Assembly (NCBI GenBank): GCA_002479245.1
Contig: DLMG01000058.1
Span: forward strand, 724-21,287
Reading direction: 5' to 3'
Length of the DNA: 20,564 nt
Source of the DNA: Verrucomicrobia subdivision 3 bacterium UBA7542
GTDB lineage: Bacteria; Verrucomicrobiota; Verrucomicrobiia; Limisphaerales; UBA11358
The notes beneath the pieces were generated by a model. That model ran no database searches and was not told the origin of the DNA. It worked only from the letters and a program-made list of their open reading frames with translations. Made by a program: the position numbers and the translations under genes. Below are positions 1-9,023 of this stretch, in pieces (position 1 is the stretch's first letter; each line of letters begins with the position of its first letter).

Positions 1-797
1 AGAAAATTGATGATGGCGCTGCCGATGGACACTTCGCCGCCGACATACATGAAAATCGCCAGCACGCCGAGCACGACGTGCGGATATTTCAACGCGCCGA
101 CCCCCGGCTCGATTTTGCCTTCGCCGATGTGCGGCAGATGAACCGAGAAGAAGAACGCCGCGAGAATCACAAAGACGATGCAAAATATCAGATAGGGGAC
201 TTTGACCGATTCCGCGCCATGGACGCCCGTCTTTGCGAAGTATTGGAGAATTAAATATCCGCCGATGAGCGGGCCGGCGGTCGTGCCGACGGAATTGAAG
301 GCCTGCGCCAGGTTCAAGCGGCTCGACGCGGTCCGTTCCGGGCCCAGAATCGTCACGTAGGGATTCGCGGCGATTTGCAGCATGGCGAATCCGAGGCCGA
401 CGACAAAAAGCGCCACCAGGAAAAAGAGATAAGAATGAACGGTGGCCGCCGGCCAGAACAGGACACTGCCAGCCGCGGAAATCAGGAGGCCGAGGACGAC
501 CCCGTTCTTGTAGCCCATGCGCGCAATCGGGTCGCCGGTTGCAACCGAAATCACGAAATACAACAACGACCCGACAAAGTAGGCCCCGAAAAAGGCCAAT
601 TGCACCAGCATCGCCTGGAAATAGTCCAGCGTGAACGCCTCCTTGAACCGCGGAATCAGGATGTCGTTGAATACCGTCATGAAACCCCACATGAAAAACA
701 GGACGGTCATGATCGCGAACGGGCCGCGATAGGTCCGTCCTCCATCCGGAGGAGCAGAAGGCGCGTTGGGTTCGACGGATGAGCCGGACGGGGACAT
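1..797 (-). CDS. FucP-family sugar MFS transporter, N-terminal part (runs off left edge)
   Basis: The minus strand is open from an ATG at 797 to the window edge, giving about 265 residues. It begins MSPSGSSVEPNAPSAPPDGG and then reads FFMWGFMTVFNDILIPRFK, the first-helix signature of the FucP/glucose-galactose permease branch of the major facilitator superfamily. Further hydrophobic segments follow (LFFLVALFVVGLGFAMLQIA, then NPYVTILGP), with the conserved Asn-Pro after the helix that is typical of this family. Members are inner-membrane proton symporters for fucose, glucose, galactose or small oligosaccharides. The start codon lies one base after the SGNH esterase stop, so the two genes are almost certainly co-transcribed and translationally coupled. 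Given the neighbours, import of mannose or manno-oligosaccharides is a reasonable inference, but the substrate cannot be read from the sequence. The C-terminal half is outside the window. Confidence 0.9.
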   Translation of the reverse strand, partial: MSPSGSSVEPNAPSAPPDGGRTYRGPFAIMTVLFFMWGFMTVFNDILIPRFKEAFTLDYFQAMLVQLAFFGAYFVGSLLYFVISVATGDPIARMGYKNGVVLGLLISAAGSVLFWPAATVHSYLFFLVALFVVGLGFAMLQIAANPYVTILGPERTASSRLNLAQAFNSVGTTAGPLIGGYLILQYFAKTGVHGAESVKVPYLIFCIVFVILAAFFFSVHLPHIGEGKIEPGVGALKYPHVVLGVLAIFMYVGGEVSIGSAIINF

Positions 798-798
798 G

Positions 799-1968
799 TT
801 ATTTCTTTGGCGTCAACAACGGACCGAGCACCCCGGCAAAAATGTCGGCCTGGCGCGTGAAACCGAGATCGGTCGCGTGTGAAGCATCCACGCTGCCCTC
901 GCCATCGTCGCCAAACAAATGTTCGCCCGGAATGTAGTAAAGATTTTTGTCGCCGGACTTTTTCAGCCGCTCATAAGCGGCTTTTAGCTCAGCACGGTCT
1001 TTGAGATGATAATATTCCATGCGTCCGGCAATCAGGAACGAATCCTGCATGGTGCGGTCTTCCACGAGCACGATGGGCGTGTCCGGATGCGCCGCCCGGA
1101 GTTTGCGGACGAACGGTTCGACGCGCTCCTTGATTTCATCGGCCACCAGGTTGGGCAGACAATCGAGGACGTAAACGGACGGGTCGAGTTCGGCGAGCAG
1201 ATCGGCCATTTCGGGTTCCATTTTTCCATTGCCGGAAAATCCGAGATTGATGGTCGGCCAGTTGAAACGGCGACCGAGAATCGCGTTGTGCACCATCCCG
1301 GGGCGCGAAGCGGAAAGGCCCTGCAAAATTGAAGTGCCGTAAAAAACCATCGGCTTGCGCACGCCCGGTCCCCACGGCCCGGCCTTTTCGATGATCGCGT
1401 TGGTCGGGATTCCGAGTTCGACAAATTTCGTGCCGTTGTAGAGTGGCAGGTAAAGCAGATACTCGCGTTTGCCGGGCACAAGATTTTCCACGAGGGTCAC
1501 GTCGTTGGTCTGCGCGGTGGGCTGGCCGACCGCGAGCCAATGCCAGCCCTTTTCCGTTTTCACATACAAATCGAGCCCGCTTTTGCCGATGGCCGTCATA
1601 TTGGGCAGGTAAAGCCAGGGGTCGGTCAATGCCCAGCGCGCGCGGAGGATCGTCGCGTCGGTGACGAAGCGAACGCACATGCCGGCGGAGTTGCGGCTCA
1701 ACTCCCAGACGGGTTGGCGCACCAGGCCCTCGGCCTTGGCCGGCAGCCGATCATAAAAGGCCTTGGTGTCGTTCCAGCCGCGGCCTTCGACATTGAGTTG
1801 ACGGATGTCAAACCAAAAGTTCGAACCTTCGGAACGGGAGGGCGTCAGGGTGGAATTCAGAATCTCTCCTGCCCCGGCCAAAACGGTGGAAGCAAAAAAC
1901 GGCAGGCAGAACATAAATAGGGCAACCCCACGACCCCAAAACATCAATAATATCAGGCGCATAAGCAT
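799..1968 (-). CDS. Secreted SGNH/GDSL-type esterase (GTSI variant, SsfX3-like)
   Basis: About 389 residues with an N-terminal hydrophobic signal (LILLMFWGRGVALFMF). A beta-rich N-terminal domain (about 40-200) precedes an SGNH hydrolase domain. Block I is FYGTSILQG, with Ser213 as presumed nucleophile in the GxSI form rather than GDS. Block II is GFSGNG, block III carries an Asn in DCLPN, and the C-terminal DASH supplies Asp361 and His364. This two-domain arrangement is known from acyl/acetyl esterases such as SsfX3 and many polysaccharide-locus esterases. Removal of acetyl groups from mannan before hydrolysis would fit the locus (inference). The open frame extends to a TTG at 1983, but an ATG at 1968 (or 1962) gives a normal signal peptide, so I chose 1968; no clear Shine-Dalgarno marks either. 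The gene is one base upstream of the sugar transporter. Confidence 0.82.
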   Translation of the reverse strand: MLMRLILLMFWGRGVALFMFCLPFFASTVLAGAGEILNSTLTPSRSEGSNFWFDIRQLNVEGRGWNDTKAFYDRLPAKAEGLVRQPVWELSRNSAGMCVRFVTDATILRARWALTDPWLYLPNMTAIGKSGLDLYVKTEKGWHWLAVGQPTAQTNDVTLVENLVPGKREYLLYLPLYNGTKFVELGIPTNAIIEKAGPWGPGVRKPMVFYGTSILQGLSASRPGMVHNAILGRRFNWPTINLGFSGNGKMEPEMADLLAELDPSVYVLDCLPNLVADEIKERVEPFVRKLRAAHPDTPIVLVEDRTMQDSFLIAGRMEYYHLKDRAELKAAYERLKKSGDKNLYYIPGEHLFGDDGEGSVDASHATDLGFTRQADIFAGVLGPLLTPKK

Positions 1969-2077
1969 CTGGTTGAATGCCAACCGGCTTTTATAAAACC
2001 GGAAAAAACAAACAACGCGAGACTTTACGGTGTCACCTTTTTAGATGACATGACCAACCGGCCAACCGCCATTAACT

Positions 2078-2105
2078 TTGACCATGTTGTACCCTAATAA
2101 ATACT
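2078..2105 (+). promoter_or_regulatory. Candidate sigma-70 promoter for the first pseudopilin
   Basis: TTGACC (2078-2083) and AATACT (2100-2105) are separated by 16 bp, about 110 bp before the chosen pseudopilin start at 2218. The -35 box matches 5 of 6 and the -10 box 4 of 6. It sits in the divergent gap between the esterase and the pseudopilin. On the left of the gap an imperfect palindrome (1984-2002, CCGG arms around TTTTATAAAA) could serve the minus-strand gene. All of this is pattern matching only. Confidence 0.3.
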
Positions 2106-2217
2106 GATGTTTGTTGCCCGCAGCATGAGATGCAATTTTTCACTCCAACCGTCAGGAAGCAATTTGCAAACGACAAAACGTGGCGGGCATCCTGGTAAAA
2201 ACACTGAAAACAAATCC

Positions 2218-3132
2218 ATGAAGGCGGGTTTAAAAACCAATGAAACGTTCGAGAAGCTCCCACCTTCCATTTTGGTTGCCAGTCGCGCGGGATTTACCCT
2301 GATTGAACTATTGGTCGTCATTGCGATTATCGCCATACTGGCGGCGCTTTTACTTCCGGCGCTGACCGCCGCGAAAGCCAGAACCTACAGAATGCAATGT
2401 GCCAACAATCTGAAACAACTTGGTTTGGGCTTCAATCTTTTCAACAGCGATCACGATGATCAGTTTCCGCCTGCTGCAGACAGCCTGAGCAGCGTATGTC
2501 AGCTATCCTGGGACGACTACCTCAACCAATTTATCGGCGACACGGATACTGACGCGGATTTATTAAAAGGCATCACCGCCAGCAACAATGTGCCACCCAT
2601 CTTACGCTGTCCGGCTGACCGTATAGTACCACAAGCCACGATTAATTATGCGGTTGATTCACAACGGAGATCGTACGCCATGAATTGGGCTGGTCCGGGT
2701 TGGTCTGTGACCTCGTTTTCAGCGCCATTGCCACCGGCAGCTTACGGCGTGGGAATTTACTACAAAATAACCGGTTCACTCCCATCCTGGGATCCACCCG
2801 GCTACAAAACCAGTGTTCTAAGGGACCCTGCGGGAACCATTCTGCTTGTGGAACTGCCCAACGCCAGAAACGTTGCTGGCAATGATTGGCCTTCGTTTTG
2901 CGCCGGTCCGGGTCCCACTACCGCCTATTCCGGCATCACTCCAGATTGCATCCAAACCGGCGATGCCACAGCAACCATGAATTATGGGTCCGTCAATTAC
3001 GGACTTCATGGCGGACGCTTCAATTATCTCTTTCACGATGGGCATGTGGAAATTCTCAAACTTGGGGACACGATTGGCAGTGGAACCTTGGCCGCTCCCA
3101 AGGGAATGTGGACCATGACGCCGGGAGACTGA
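2218..3132 (+). CDS. Type II secretion/type IV pseudopilin-like protein with H-X9-DG motif (DUF1559-like)
   Basis: 304 residues. The prepilin peptidase signature is plain: [21 protein letters not shown], with cleavage expected after Gly25, N-methylation of Phe26 and the conserved Glu at +5 (Glu30). The hydrophobic helix (about 26-45) continues into [13 protein letters not shown], then a soluble domain with several Cys and Trp residues. Near the C-terminus [18 protein letters not shown] gives the H-X9-DG motif typical of this pseudopilin family, which is greatly expanded in Planctomycetes and Verrucomicrobiota. The protein should sit in the inner membrane or a pseudopilus and may take part in secretion. 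The frame is open from 2107, but ATG 2218 gives a leader of normal length. No Shine-Dalgarno is visible. Exact role unknown. Confidence 0.88.
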   Translation: MKAGLKTNETFEKLPPSILVASRAGFTLIELLVVIAIIAILAALLLPALTAAKARTYRMQCANNLKQLGLGFNLFNSDHDDQFPPAADSLSSVCQLSWDDYLNQFIGDTDTDADLLKGITASNNVPPILRCPADRIVPQATINYAVDSQRRSYAMNWAGPGWSVTSFSAPLPPAAYGVGIYYKITGSLPSWDPPGYKTSVLRDPAGTILLVELPNARNVAGNDWPSFCAGPGPTTAYSGITPDCIQTGDATATMNYGSVNYGLHGGRFNYLFHDGHVEILKLGDTIGSGTLAAPKGMWTMTPGD

Positions 3133-3688
3133 TCTGCCTGGTCAATTCGAAACCAGCAAATCGCTCAACCGCTGGCCGTTGTCATCTGTTTATGTGACAT
3201 GCAATCGTTTTTCAAAATTGCTAGGCTTCCTTTTGTCCCATTGGAAGCACATTGAATTCCAGCCGCCATTTTAGGCGCGTTTGGAACGGCTGTGGGACGG
3301 CGTTCGGCGTTTCCTGTTTTTGGGGCATGATATTTTGTGTGGAATCCAGGTTGGCTGGGTCACGAAACATGAAGACTGTGAAACAGAAACTGTAGCGTTG
3401 GATCCCTTCAGCCGTGAACGATGTGACAAAGCTGTTGTACCCAGTTTTGGTGACAAGCGTTCCGGGAATCGTGTGATAGAGTAAATTAAGAAATCCAGTT
3501 GTGTTTATGGAAAGGCAGCATGCTCTCAGCCGGTTTTGGCCTCAGCGGACTCCACTAAAGTGGAGAGCTGTCAGTCCCGGAGCCAGAACGAAGGGCAGAC
3601 TGTGTCAAACGTGAGTTAGCAACCAACCCAATCGCAAAATCCCCACCCCAATAAATAAAAAAACCACCAAACCCCAAAACCAATAATT
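3133..3688 (+). other. 556-bp intergenic region with a hairpin and a G-free leader
   Basis: I see no convincing gene here. Short open frames exist on both strands but none resembles a known protein. Two structures stand out: a compound hairpin at 3543-3570 and a 54-nt stretch without any G (3635-3688) immediately before the next start codon. The region must carry the promoter of the 661-aa secreted protein, but I could not assign -35/-10 boxes with confidence. Confidence 0.6.
3543..3570. repeat. Compound hairpin, possible REP-like element
   Basis: CAGC - gga - CTCCAC - TAAA - GTGGAG - a - GCTG: a 6-bp stem closed by a TAAA tetraloop and extended by a 4-bp outer stem across a small internal loop. 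No T-run follows on the plus strand, so it is unlikely to be an intrinsic terminator. Its form resembles short palindromic interspersed repeats, but only one copy is in the window. Confidence 0.4.
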
Positions 3689-5674
3689 ATGAAAAACAAT
3701 CGATATCTAAAATACCTCGGGCTGGCAGCGGCCGCGCTGCTGCTGGCAGGCGCCACAACCCAAAGTCGGGCGCAGACCGTGCTGACCAACACCATGACTT
3801 GGACATTCCCCATAGGAGCCAACACCGCTGACTTTACAGACCCCAGCTGGCTTTATTGGTATAGCGTCATACCTCAAGGGCCGGCGACGATCAGCGTCGA
3901 GAAACTGGACCCCAACGCGGGCCCCGGTTGCGGCTCTATGCAGGTGATCAGTCCTCTCGCTGGTGGCAATCAGAGCTTGTTTTTCTGGATGCTTAATGAA
4001 GGTGGTTATGTTGGCCAGTACGCCTGCAATCTTTTGCTCTATACCAACATCACATTTGACATCCAGGTGCAAAAAGGCACTCCCCCGGATGCGAACGGAG
4101 ATTTCGGAGTCATTAACGTCGGCTTCTTGGAGGGCGGTTGGACTTGGGATCAAATTTCCAGCCTGACAATTCCGGGCGCCGCCTCGAATGGCTGGGTGCA
4201 TATGGTGTGCCCCGTAAACCCTCAGCAGGCTAATATAGACAATTGCCAGGGAATCTGTTTTTCCATTACTTCTTGGGGCGGTTATCCACAATTTACCTTT
4301 ACGAACTGGATTGGCAACCTCGCGGTTAATCAGAATCCCGGCCCGCCGCCGCCGCCGCCAACGATGTCCACAAAAATTCCTCCGGCCATCACCGGCTTCA
4401 ACGCGACTGCCACTGACCCCAATGGTCCGAATGACCGTGAACACATCCTCACCGCCGTTGCCACCGGCTATTCGTTTGTGGGTCAATCCTCGGTGACCTA
4501 TGCCTGGACCAACAAGGCGTGGCCCAACATCGCCACAGCCAATAACTGGCAAGAGGACTTCTTCATCGTCAGCGGCACCTCTTCTTCTGGTGCTCCGAAT
4601 GGCGACCCTGGACAGTATGATACAGCTACGGATTGGAACATGGCCAACGTTCTGTGGTTTACTGTTCAACAAGATACGAATGGCACCGGGTATATCAACT
4701 TCCGTTGCAAGACCAATGAACCTGCTGGGAACGGCATGATCTTTAATACCCTTACTCTCGATAATGTGACCAATGTCAATCAGTGGCCGGTTGAACCTCT
4801 ATGCATGTTCCGCGCGTCAACGCCCTTGGGCCCTTGGAGCGTGAATATCACCAGCGGCGGTTTGATCACCATCACCACGCCGGACCAAACCTCGACCAAC
4901 TTCCAAATGGATGCTGCGACAACCGCGCTGTTTGCCGATCCTTGCACTCTGTGCCTGGGCATCCAGCCTAACAATGCAAATGGCTACGGCCAAACCACGG
5001 TGATCAGCGGCTTCGGGGTCCAGGGCAACGCGACTCCGTTTAGTGAAGACTTCACTTCCGAAACGGCGTTTAGTTCAAACTGGAGAGTTCTTGCCAGCGA
5101 TCCCAACGGCGTCATTCTGGTGCCGCCGGGTTCGGCGTGCTGGGTGAGTTGGAACTTGCCCGATCAGGGGTTCAGTTTCCAGTCATCCCCGAATCTGACG
5201 GGCGCGTGGAATAATCCCACAGTTCTTACCAGATTGAACAATAACCTACGTCAAGTCCTCGTTCCCTCATCTGCGGTGGGAGCCAATCAGGGTTATTTCC
5301 GCCTTATCAAGCGCGTCTTCTCGCAACTGCAAGTATTGCTGCCAGGTGAGGTTGCCGCGCCGAATACGCTCACTGGCAAGACTGGAACCCCCCTTGCCCA
5401 GTCAAGTGGCGTTCCCTTCAACGTGATTATCAATGCGTGTGACGCCACTTGGAACGTGGTCAATGTGACCGACGATTGTGTGCTCACCGATGCAACAGAC
5501 AGTGGTTTTATTGTGTTGGATGGTACAGATGCAAGTCAGACAGGGATGCTTTTGGTCAATGGAACCGGAACCTTGTCGGTCGAGTTCCTTGACGATTCAA
5601 GCTCACAGATCACCGCGACTGACATTACCAACATTCTAATACCGGCGGCCAACAGTGCCACAGTAACGTATTGA
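3689..5674 (+). CDS. Large secreted multidomain protein of unknown function
   Basis: 661 residues. A clear Sec signal peptide (MKNNRYLKYL, then GLAAAALLLAG) ends near SRAQ. A beta-sandwich-like region follows (about 30-215, rich in Trp and aromatics), then a hexaproline linker at about 219-224. A second beta-rich region (about 230-460) and a short module (about 485-545, FSFQSSPNLTGAWNNP ... GYFRLIK) come next. The latter type of module recurs at the C-termini of verrucomicrobial secreted proteins. The last 110 residues look like an Ig-like domain with TGKTGTP, PFNVIINACDATWNVVNVTD and a TATVTY-like end. No catalytic motif is recognised; carbohydrate binding or a surface/extracellular matrix role is possible. 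The gene is followed by a strong terminator and lies between two pseudopilin genes, so export by a pseudopilus-linked system is conceivable. The upstream leader has no Shine-Dalgarno. Confidence 0.8.
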   Translation: MKNNRYLKYLGLAAAALLLAGATTQSRAQTVLTNTMTWTFPIGANTADFTDPSWLYWYSVIPQGPATISVEKLDPNAGPGCGSMQVISPLAGGNQSLFFWMLNEGGYVGQYACNLLLYTNITFDIQVQKGTPPDANGDFGVINVGFLEGGWTWDQISSLTIPGAASNGWVHMVCPVNPQQANIDNCQGICFSITSWGGYPQFTFTNWIGNLAVNQNPGPPPPPPTMSTKIPPAITGFNATATDPNGPNDREHILTAVATGYSFVGQSSVTYAWTNKAWPNIATANNWQEDFFIVSGTSSSGAPNGDPGQYDTATDWNMANVLWFTVQQDTNGTGYINFRCKTNEPAGNGMIFNTLTLDNVTNVNQWPVEPLCMFRASTPLGPWSVNITSGGLITITTPDQTSTNFQMDAATTALFADPCTLCLGIQPNNANGYGQTTVISGFGVQGNATPFSEDFTSETAFSSNWRVLASDPNGVILVPPGSACWVSWNLPDQGFSFQSSPNLTGAWNNPTVLTRLNNNLRQVLVPSSAVGANQGYFRLIKRVFSQLQVLLPGEVAAPNTLTGKTGTPLAQSSGVPFNVIINACDATWNVVNVTDDCVLTDATDSGFIVLDGTDASQTGMLLVNGTGTLSVEFLDDSSSQITATDITNILIPAANSATVTY

Positions 5675-5710
5675 TTGGTGCCGTGCGCTGAAAAGTGAAC
5701 AAATTCACAT

Positions 5711-5742
5711 GGGCGCCGGCCTGAAACCGGCGCCCGTTTTTT
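5711..5742 (+). terminator. Strong rho-independent terminator after the 661-aa protein gene
   Basis: A perfect 9-bp GC-rich stem, GGGCGCCGG (5711-5719) with CCGGCGCCC (5727-5735), encloses a 7-nt loop and is followed by G and six T residues (5737-5742). It lies 37 bp past the stop codon at 5674 and separates this gene from the downstream pseudopilin promoter. Confidence 0.93.
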
Positions 5743-5744
5743 AT

Positions 5745-5773
5745 TGGACATTTTTTTAAAAAACGTGTATATT
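5745..5773 (+). promoter_or_regulatory. Sigma-70-type promoter for the second pseudopilin
   Basis: TGGACA (5745-5750, 5 of 6 to consensus), a 17-bp A/T-rich spacer, and TATATT (5768-5773, 5 of 6). Transcription would begin near 5780, giving a very short leader to the ATG at 5797. It starts just two bases after the preceding terminator's T-run, which supports it as an independent transcription unit. Confidence 0.55.
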
Positions 5774-5796
5774 AAAAACGAATCAACCAAGCCTGT

Positions 5797-6738
5797 ATGA
5801 GAGTGAAAGTTCAAACCAAACATCAAAAAGCTGATTCCAGAAATGGCGGCTTCACCCTGATTGAACTGCTGGTGGTTATTGCCATTATCGCCATTCTGGC
5901 GGCCATTCTTCTGCCGGCACTGTCCAGGGCAAAGCAAAAGGCGCAAGGAATGCAGTGCATGAGCAACACCCGTCAAGTCATGCTGTGCTGGAAGATGTAC
6001 GCTGATGATAACAGCGATGTCGTGGCGCCAAATGATTATCCTTATGAAACACACGTAGCGCGAGACGGCACGGTGAAGAATTGGGTTTTCGGCACCATGT
6101 ATTTTATTACTGATGCGGTTGATCTTCCGGGTTTGGGACAAGGAATACAAGTGAACCCAGCGCTTACCTGCCTGGCTGCCTACAACCAGAATAACGCTAT
6201 TTTCAAATGTCCTGCGGACATCACTCTGTTCCAAGGCCAGATACGTCAACGCAGCGTGTCAATGAATAGCGCCGTTGGGACGCGCTGGTGGTCGGCTGGC
6301 GTGGGAACCGGCGCTACCGGAGCAATAGGGCCGGCTGGTTCTGCGGTCGGAGGCGGATGGCTTGGAGCTAGCTACGTTGATCCGCAGGGTACTTACCGCA
6401 CCTACGGTAAAACCGCAGACTTTTCTGTGCCGGGGCCTTCCAGCACGTGGGTAATCGCGGATGAGAACCCGAATACCATCAATGACGGGTCGTTGGCTGT
6501 AAGTATGGCACAGATAATCGTTGATTTCCCTGCCAACTATCATGGCGGCGGAGCCGGTCTGGCTTTCGCCGATGGTCACTCGGAATTACACAAATGGATG
6601 GACGTTTATTTAATGCTTATTCCCTCACCCAACTTGCTAAGTGCCGCCGCCGAAGATGGAGCACCAGTTTCAAAATTTATGTCTGGCCCTTCCCAAGATT
6701 TGGCCTGGATACAGCCTCTGACTTCAGCGCTAAAGTGA
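5797..6738 (+). CDS. Second pseudopilin-like protein with H-X9-DG motif
   Basis: 313 residues. The leader [18 protein letters not shown] is followed by [19 protein letters not shown], so prepilin peptidase cleavage is expected after Gly18, with the +5 Glu at position 23. [18 protein letters not shown] then leads into a soluble domain (about 50-313). [20 protein letters not shown] gives the C-terminal H-X9-DG-type motif. It is the same family as the pseudopilin at 2218-3132 but clearly diverged outside the helix and C-terminal motif, so the pair is not a recent duplication. It should be membrane anchored through its N-terminal helix. The GH51-like gene begins 46 bp downstream and may be co-transcribed. 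The specific role is unknown. Confidence 0.88.
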   Translation: MRVKVQTKHQKADSRNGGFTLIELLVVIAIIAILAAILLPALSRAKQKAQGMQCMSNTRQVMLCWKMYADDNSDVVAPNDYPYETHVARDGTVKNWVFGTMYFITDAVDLPGLGQGIQVNPALTCLAAYNQNNAIFKCPADITLFQGQIRQRSVSMNSAVGTRWWSAGVGTGATGAIGPAGSAVGGGWLGASYVDPQGTYRTYGKTADFSVPGPSSTWVIADENPNTINDGSLAVSMAQIIVDFPANYHGGGAGLAFADGHSELHKWMDVYLMLIPSPNLLSAAAEDGAPVSKFMSGPSQDLAWIQPLTSALK

Positions 6739-6784
6739 TGTTATTTGCGTGTTGAGTTCGCTTGACCTGTCGGCGTGACGTATA

Positions 6785-8965
6785 ATGTGGCAAATGCGTA
6801 AATATGCGGCGTTTGCATTTGCTTTTGGTATTGCCTTCAGCGCCATTGCCCAGGCCCCGCTGGCGATTTACACCGACAACCTGGTCAACGGATTCCAGGA
6901 CTGGGGTTGGGGGGGGGCCCGCAACTTCAGCAACACGTCACCCACCCATTCGGGAAATGACTCCATCAGCGCGGCCCTGACCGCTTGGGGGGCGCTTTCG
7001 CTCCAGCATTCGGATTTCAATGTCACGCCTTACGCCAGCCTCACCTTCTGGGCCGACGGCGGCACCGGCGGCGGACAGCAGTTGCAGGTTTACTTGTCAT
7101 ACGCCCCCAACGGCGCCACCAATGGCCCGGCGTATTCATCACTGTCGGCGTTGCCAGCCGGCGCCTGGCAGCAATACACCGTCCCGCTCAACTCGCTCAT
7201 GGTGGCCGGCGTCTCCAACTACAACCGGGTGAACATTCAAATAACCGGCTCCGGCACGACCAACACGTTTTACGTGGATGACATCCAGCTTGTGGCCGCG
7301 CCGGCGCCCGCCCTGGCGCACCTCGGCGTGGATACGACTCAAACCATCCGGTCGGCGGACGCACGCTGGTTCGGCGTGAACACGGCCACTTGGGACAGCT
7401 ACTTGGGCAATTCTCAAACGCTCCCGCTGCTTCAGCAAGCCGGCTGCCTCGCCCTGCGCTGGCCCGGCGGCTCAACGTCCGACACCTATCATTGGGCCGC
7501 AAGCGCTAACCGGGCCGGCAATGCAAATTTTTATAACCTTGCCACCAACCTCGGCGCCCAGGTCTTCATCACGGTCAATTACGGTTCCGGCAGCAGCAAT
7601 GAAGCCGCCGCTTGGGTGTTGTCGGCGAACAAAACCAACAACTGTGGGTTCAAATACTGGGAAATTGGCAACGAGTGTTATGGTACATGGGAAACCGACA
7701 CGAACATCCCTGCGCATGACCCTTACACTTATGCCGTCCGCGCCGCCGGTTATATTGCGGCGATGAAGGCCGCCTATACGAACATCCCGATCCGGGTGGG
7801 CGTGGTCATGGTGCCCGGGGAAGACAGTAATTCCAACAATGCCGCGCATCCGGTCGTCAATCCGCGCACCGGCCTGACCCACTACGGCTGGACCCCGGTC
7901 ATGCTGGCGACCTTGAAAAGCCTGGGGGTCACGCCGGACTTTGCCATCTATCATTTTTATCCCGAATACACTCCCACGGGCGTCAGTCCCGTGCCGGCGG
8001 CGGACAGCGACCCGCTGCTGCTGCAGGTTGCAGGTAATCCGTGTCCCATAATTTGGACCGACTGGGCCAGCGCCGCCGCCAGCTTACGCCAGCAAATAAG
8101 CGATTATATCGGACCCGCCGGCACCAACATCGAACTCGTTTGCACCGAGAACAACAGTGACTCGTCCAGTGCCATGGGAAGACAACTGACCAGCATCGTC
8201 AACGGGCTTTATCTGGCGGACAGCGCCTGTCAGCTCATGAAAACCGAATTTAACGCCTACCTCTGGTGGGACCTGAGAAACGGAACCAACAACACCGGCT
8301 CGTTTGATCCGACAATCTATGGCTGGCGTACCTATGGTGACGAAGGCCTGATGAACATGATTAACAACGTCACCGGCCTTTATCCGATGTTTTACGCCGA
8401 AAAATTGCTGCAATATTTCGTCCGGCCGGGCGATACCGTCCTGAGTGCCACCAGCGACTATATGCTGTTGTCCGGTTATGCGGCCCGCAAGGCCGACGGC
8501 GCCCTGACTTTGCTGGTCATCAACAAGGACGCGACCACCAATTTCAACGCGCAAATCTCCCTGTCTGATTTCACGCCCCTGTCAACGGCCACGGTCCGGT
8601 CTTACGGCATTGCGCAAGACGATGCCGTGCGCACCAACAACCTCACTCCCGGCGCGCAAGACATCGCGACGAATATTGTTTCGGTCGGCGCCGTTTTCAC
8701 CAATTCCTTCCCGCCGTATTCCCTGACGTTGTTCACCTTTACGCCCGCGCCGGCGCAACTGTCCGCGCTCCTGCCGCAAGCGGGACAATTCGTCTTGCAA
8801 CTCCAGGGCCAGCCGGGCACGCCTTACCTCATCCAGAATTCACCGGATTTGTTCACGTGGACATCGGTTTCTACGAACCTGCTGGCGGGCAGTGTCTTGA
8901 ACATCACCAATACGATTTCACCCGACAGCACCCAACAATTCTGGCGCGCCGTGTGGCAGCCGTGA
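6785..8965 (+). CDS. Secreted clan GH-A enzyme, GH51-like alpha-L-arabinofuranosidase candidate
   Basis: 726 residues from ATG 6785; an in-frame ATG at 6794 is equally plausible and starts directly with the signal peptide MRKYAAFAFAFGIAFSAIAQA. Residues about 30-172 form a jelly-roll CBM-like domain (NGFQDWGWGGARNFS ... NTFYVDDIQLV). The catalytic (beta/alpha)8 region spans about 180-560. LRWPGGSTSDTYHW and KYWEIGNECYGTWE carry the GNE motif, with Glu297 as presumed acid/base. LVCTENNSDSS gives Glu455 as presumed nucleophile. A beta-domain follows, ending in a C-terminal module (SPDLFTWTSVSTNL ... QQFWRAVW) similar in type to the one in the 661-aa protein. The motif spacing fits the GH51/arabinofuranosidase side of clan GH-A, but other GH-A families (GH39, GH44 and relatives) cannot be excluded. 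It would act outside the cytoplasm, trimming side chains or cutting hemicellulose. Confidence 0.72.
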   Translation: MWQMRKYAAFAFAFGIAFSAIAQAPLAIYTDNLVNGFQDWGWGGARNFSNTSPTHSGNDSISAALTAWGALSLQHSDFNVTPYASLTFWADGGTGGGQQLQVYLSYAPNGATNGPAYSSLSALPAGAWQQYTVPLNSLMVAGVSNYNRVNIQITGSGTTNTFYVDDIQLVAAPAPALAHLGVDTTQTIRSADARWFGVNTATWDSYLGNSQTLPLLQQAGCLALRWPGGSTSDTYHWAASANRAGNANFYNLATNLGAQVFITVNYGSGSSNEAAAWVLSANKTNNCGFKYWEIGNECYGTWETDTNIPAHDPYTYAVRAAGYIAAMKAAYTNIPIRVGVVMVPGEDSNSNNAAHPVVNPRTGLTHYGWTPVMLATLKSLGVTPDFAIYHFYPEYTPTGVSPVPAADSDPLLLQVAGNPCPIIWTDWASAAASLRQQISDYIGPAGTNIELVCTENNSDSSSAMGRQLTSIVNGLYLADSACQLMKTEFNAYLWWDLRNGTNNTGSFDPTIYGWRTYGDEGLMNMINNVTGLYPMFYAEKLLQYFVRPGDTVLSATSDYMLLSGYAARKADGALTLLVINKDATTNFNAQISLSDFTPLSTATVRSYGIAQDDAVRTNNLTPGAQDIATNIVSVGAVFTNSFPPYSLTLFTFTPAPAQLSALLPQAGQFVLQLQGQPGTPYLIQNSPDLFTWTSVSTNLLAGSVLNITNTISPDSTQQFWRAVWQP

Positions 8966-9023
8966 GAGTGGTGAAATAGAGCAGGCGTTTGTCTGCGTGA
9001 ATGCTCCCGGCATCGGCGGCAGA

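Noticed and set aside
375..782. 135-codon plus-strand open frame at the left end
   Set aside because: It is antisense to the FucP-type transporter, whose minus-strand reading is clearly a membrane protein with family motifs.
1969..1983. TTG start at 1983 for the SGNH esterase
   Set aside because: It adds only five residues before an ATG that already starts a normal signal peptide, with no ribosome-binding site.
6762..6786. TTGACC ... TATAAT promoter for the GH51-like gene, possibly leaderless at ATG 6794
   Set aside because: The TATAAT is perfect, but the spacer is only 13 bp and no -35 box fits at 16-18 bp. The gene may be read from the pseudopilin promoter.
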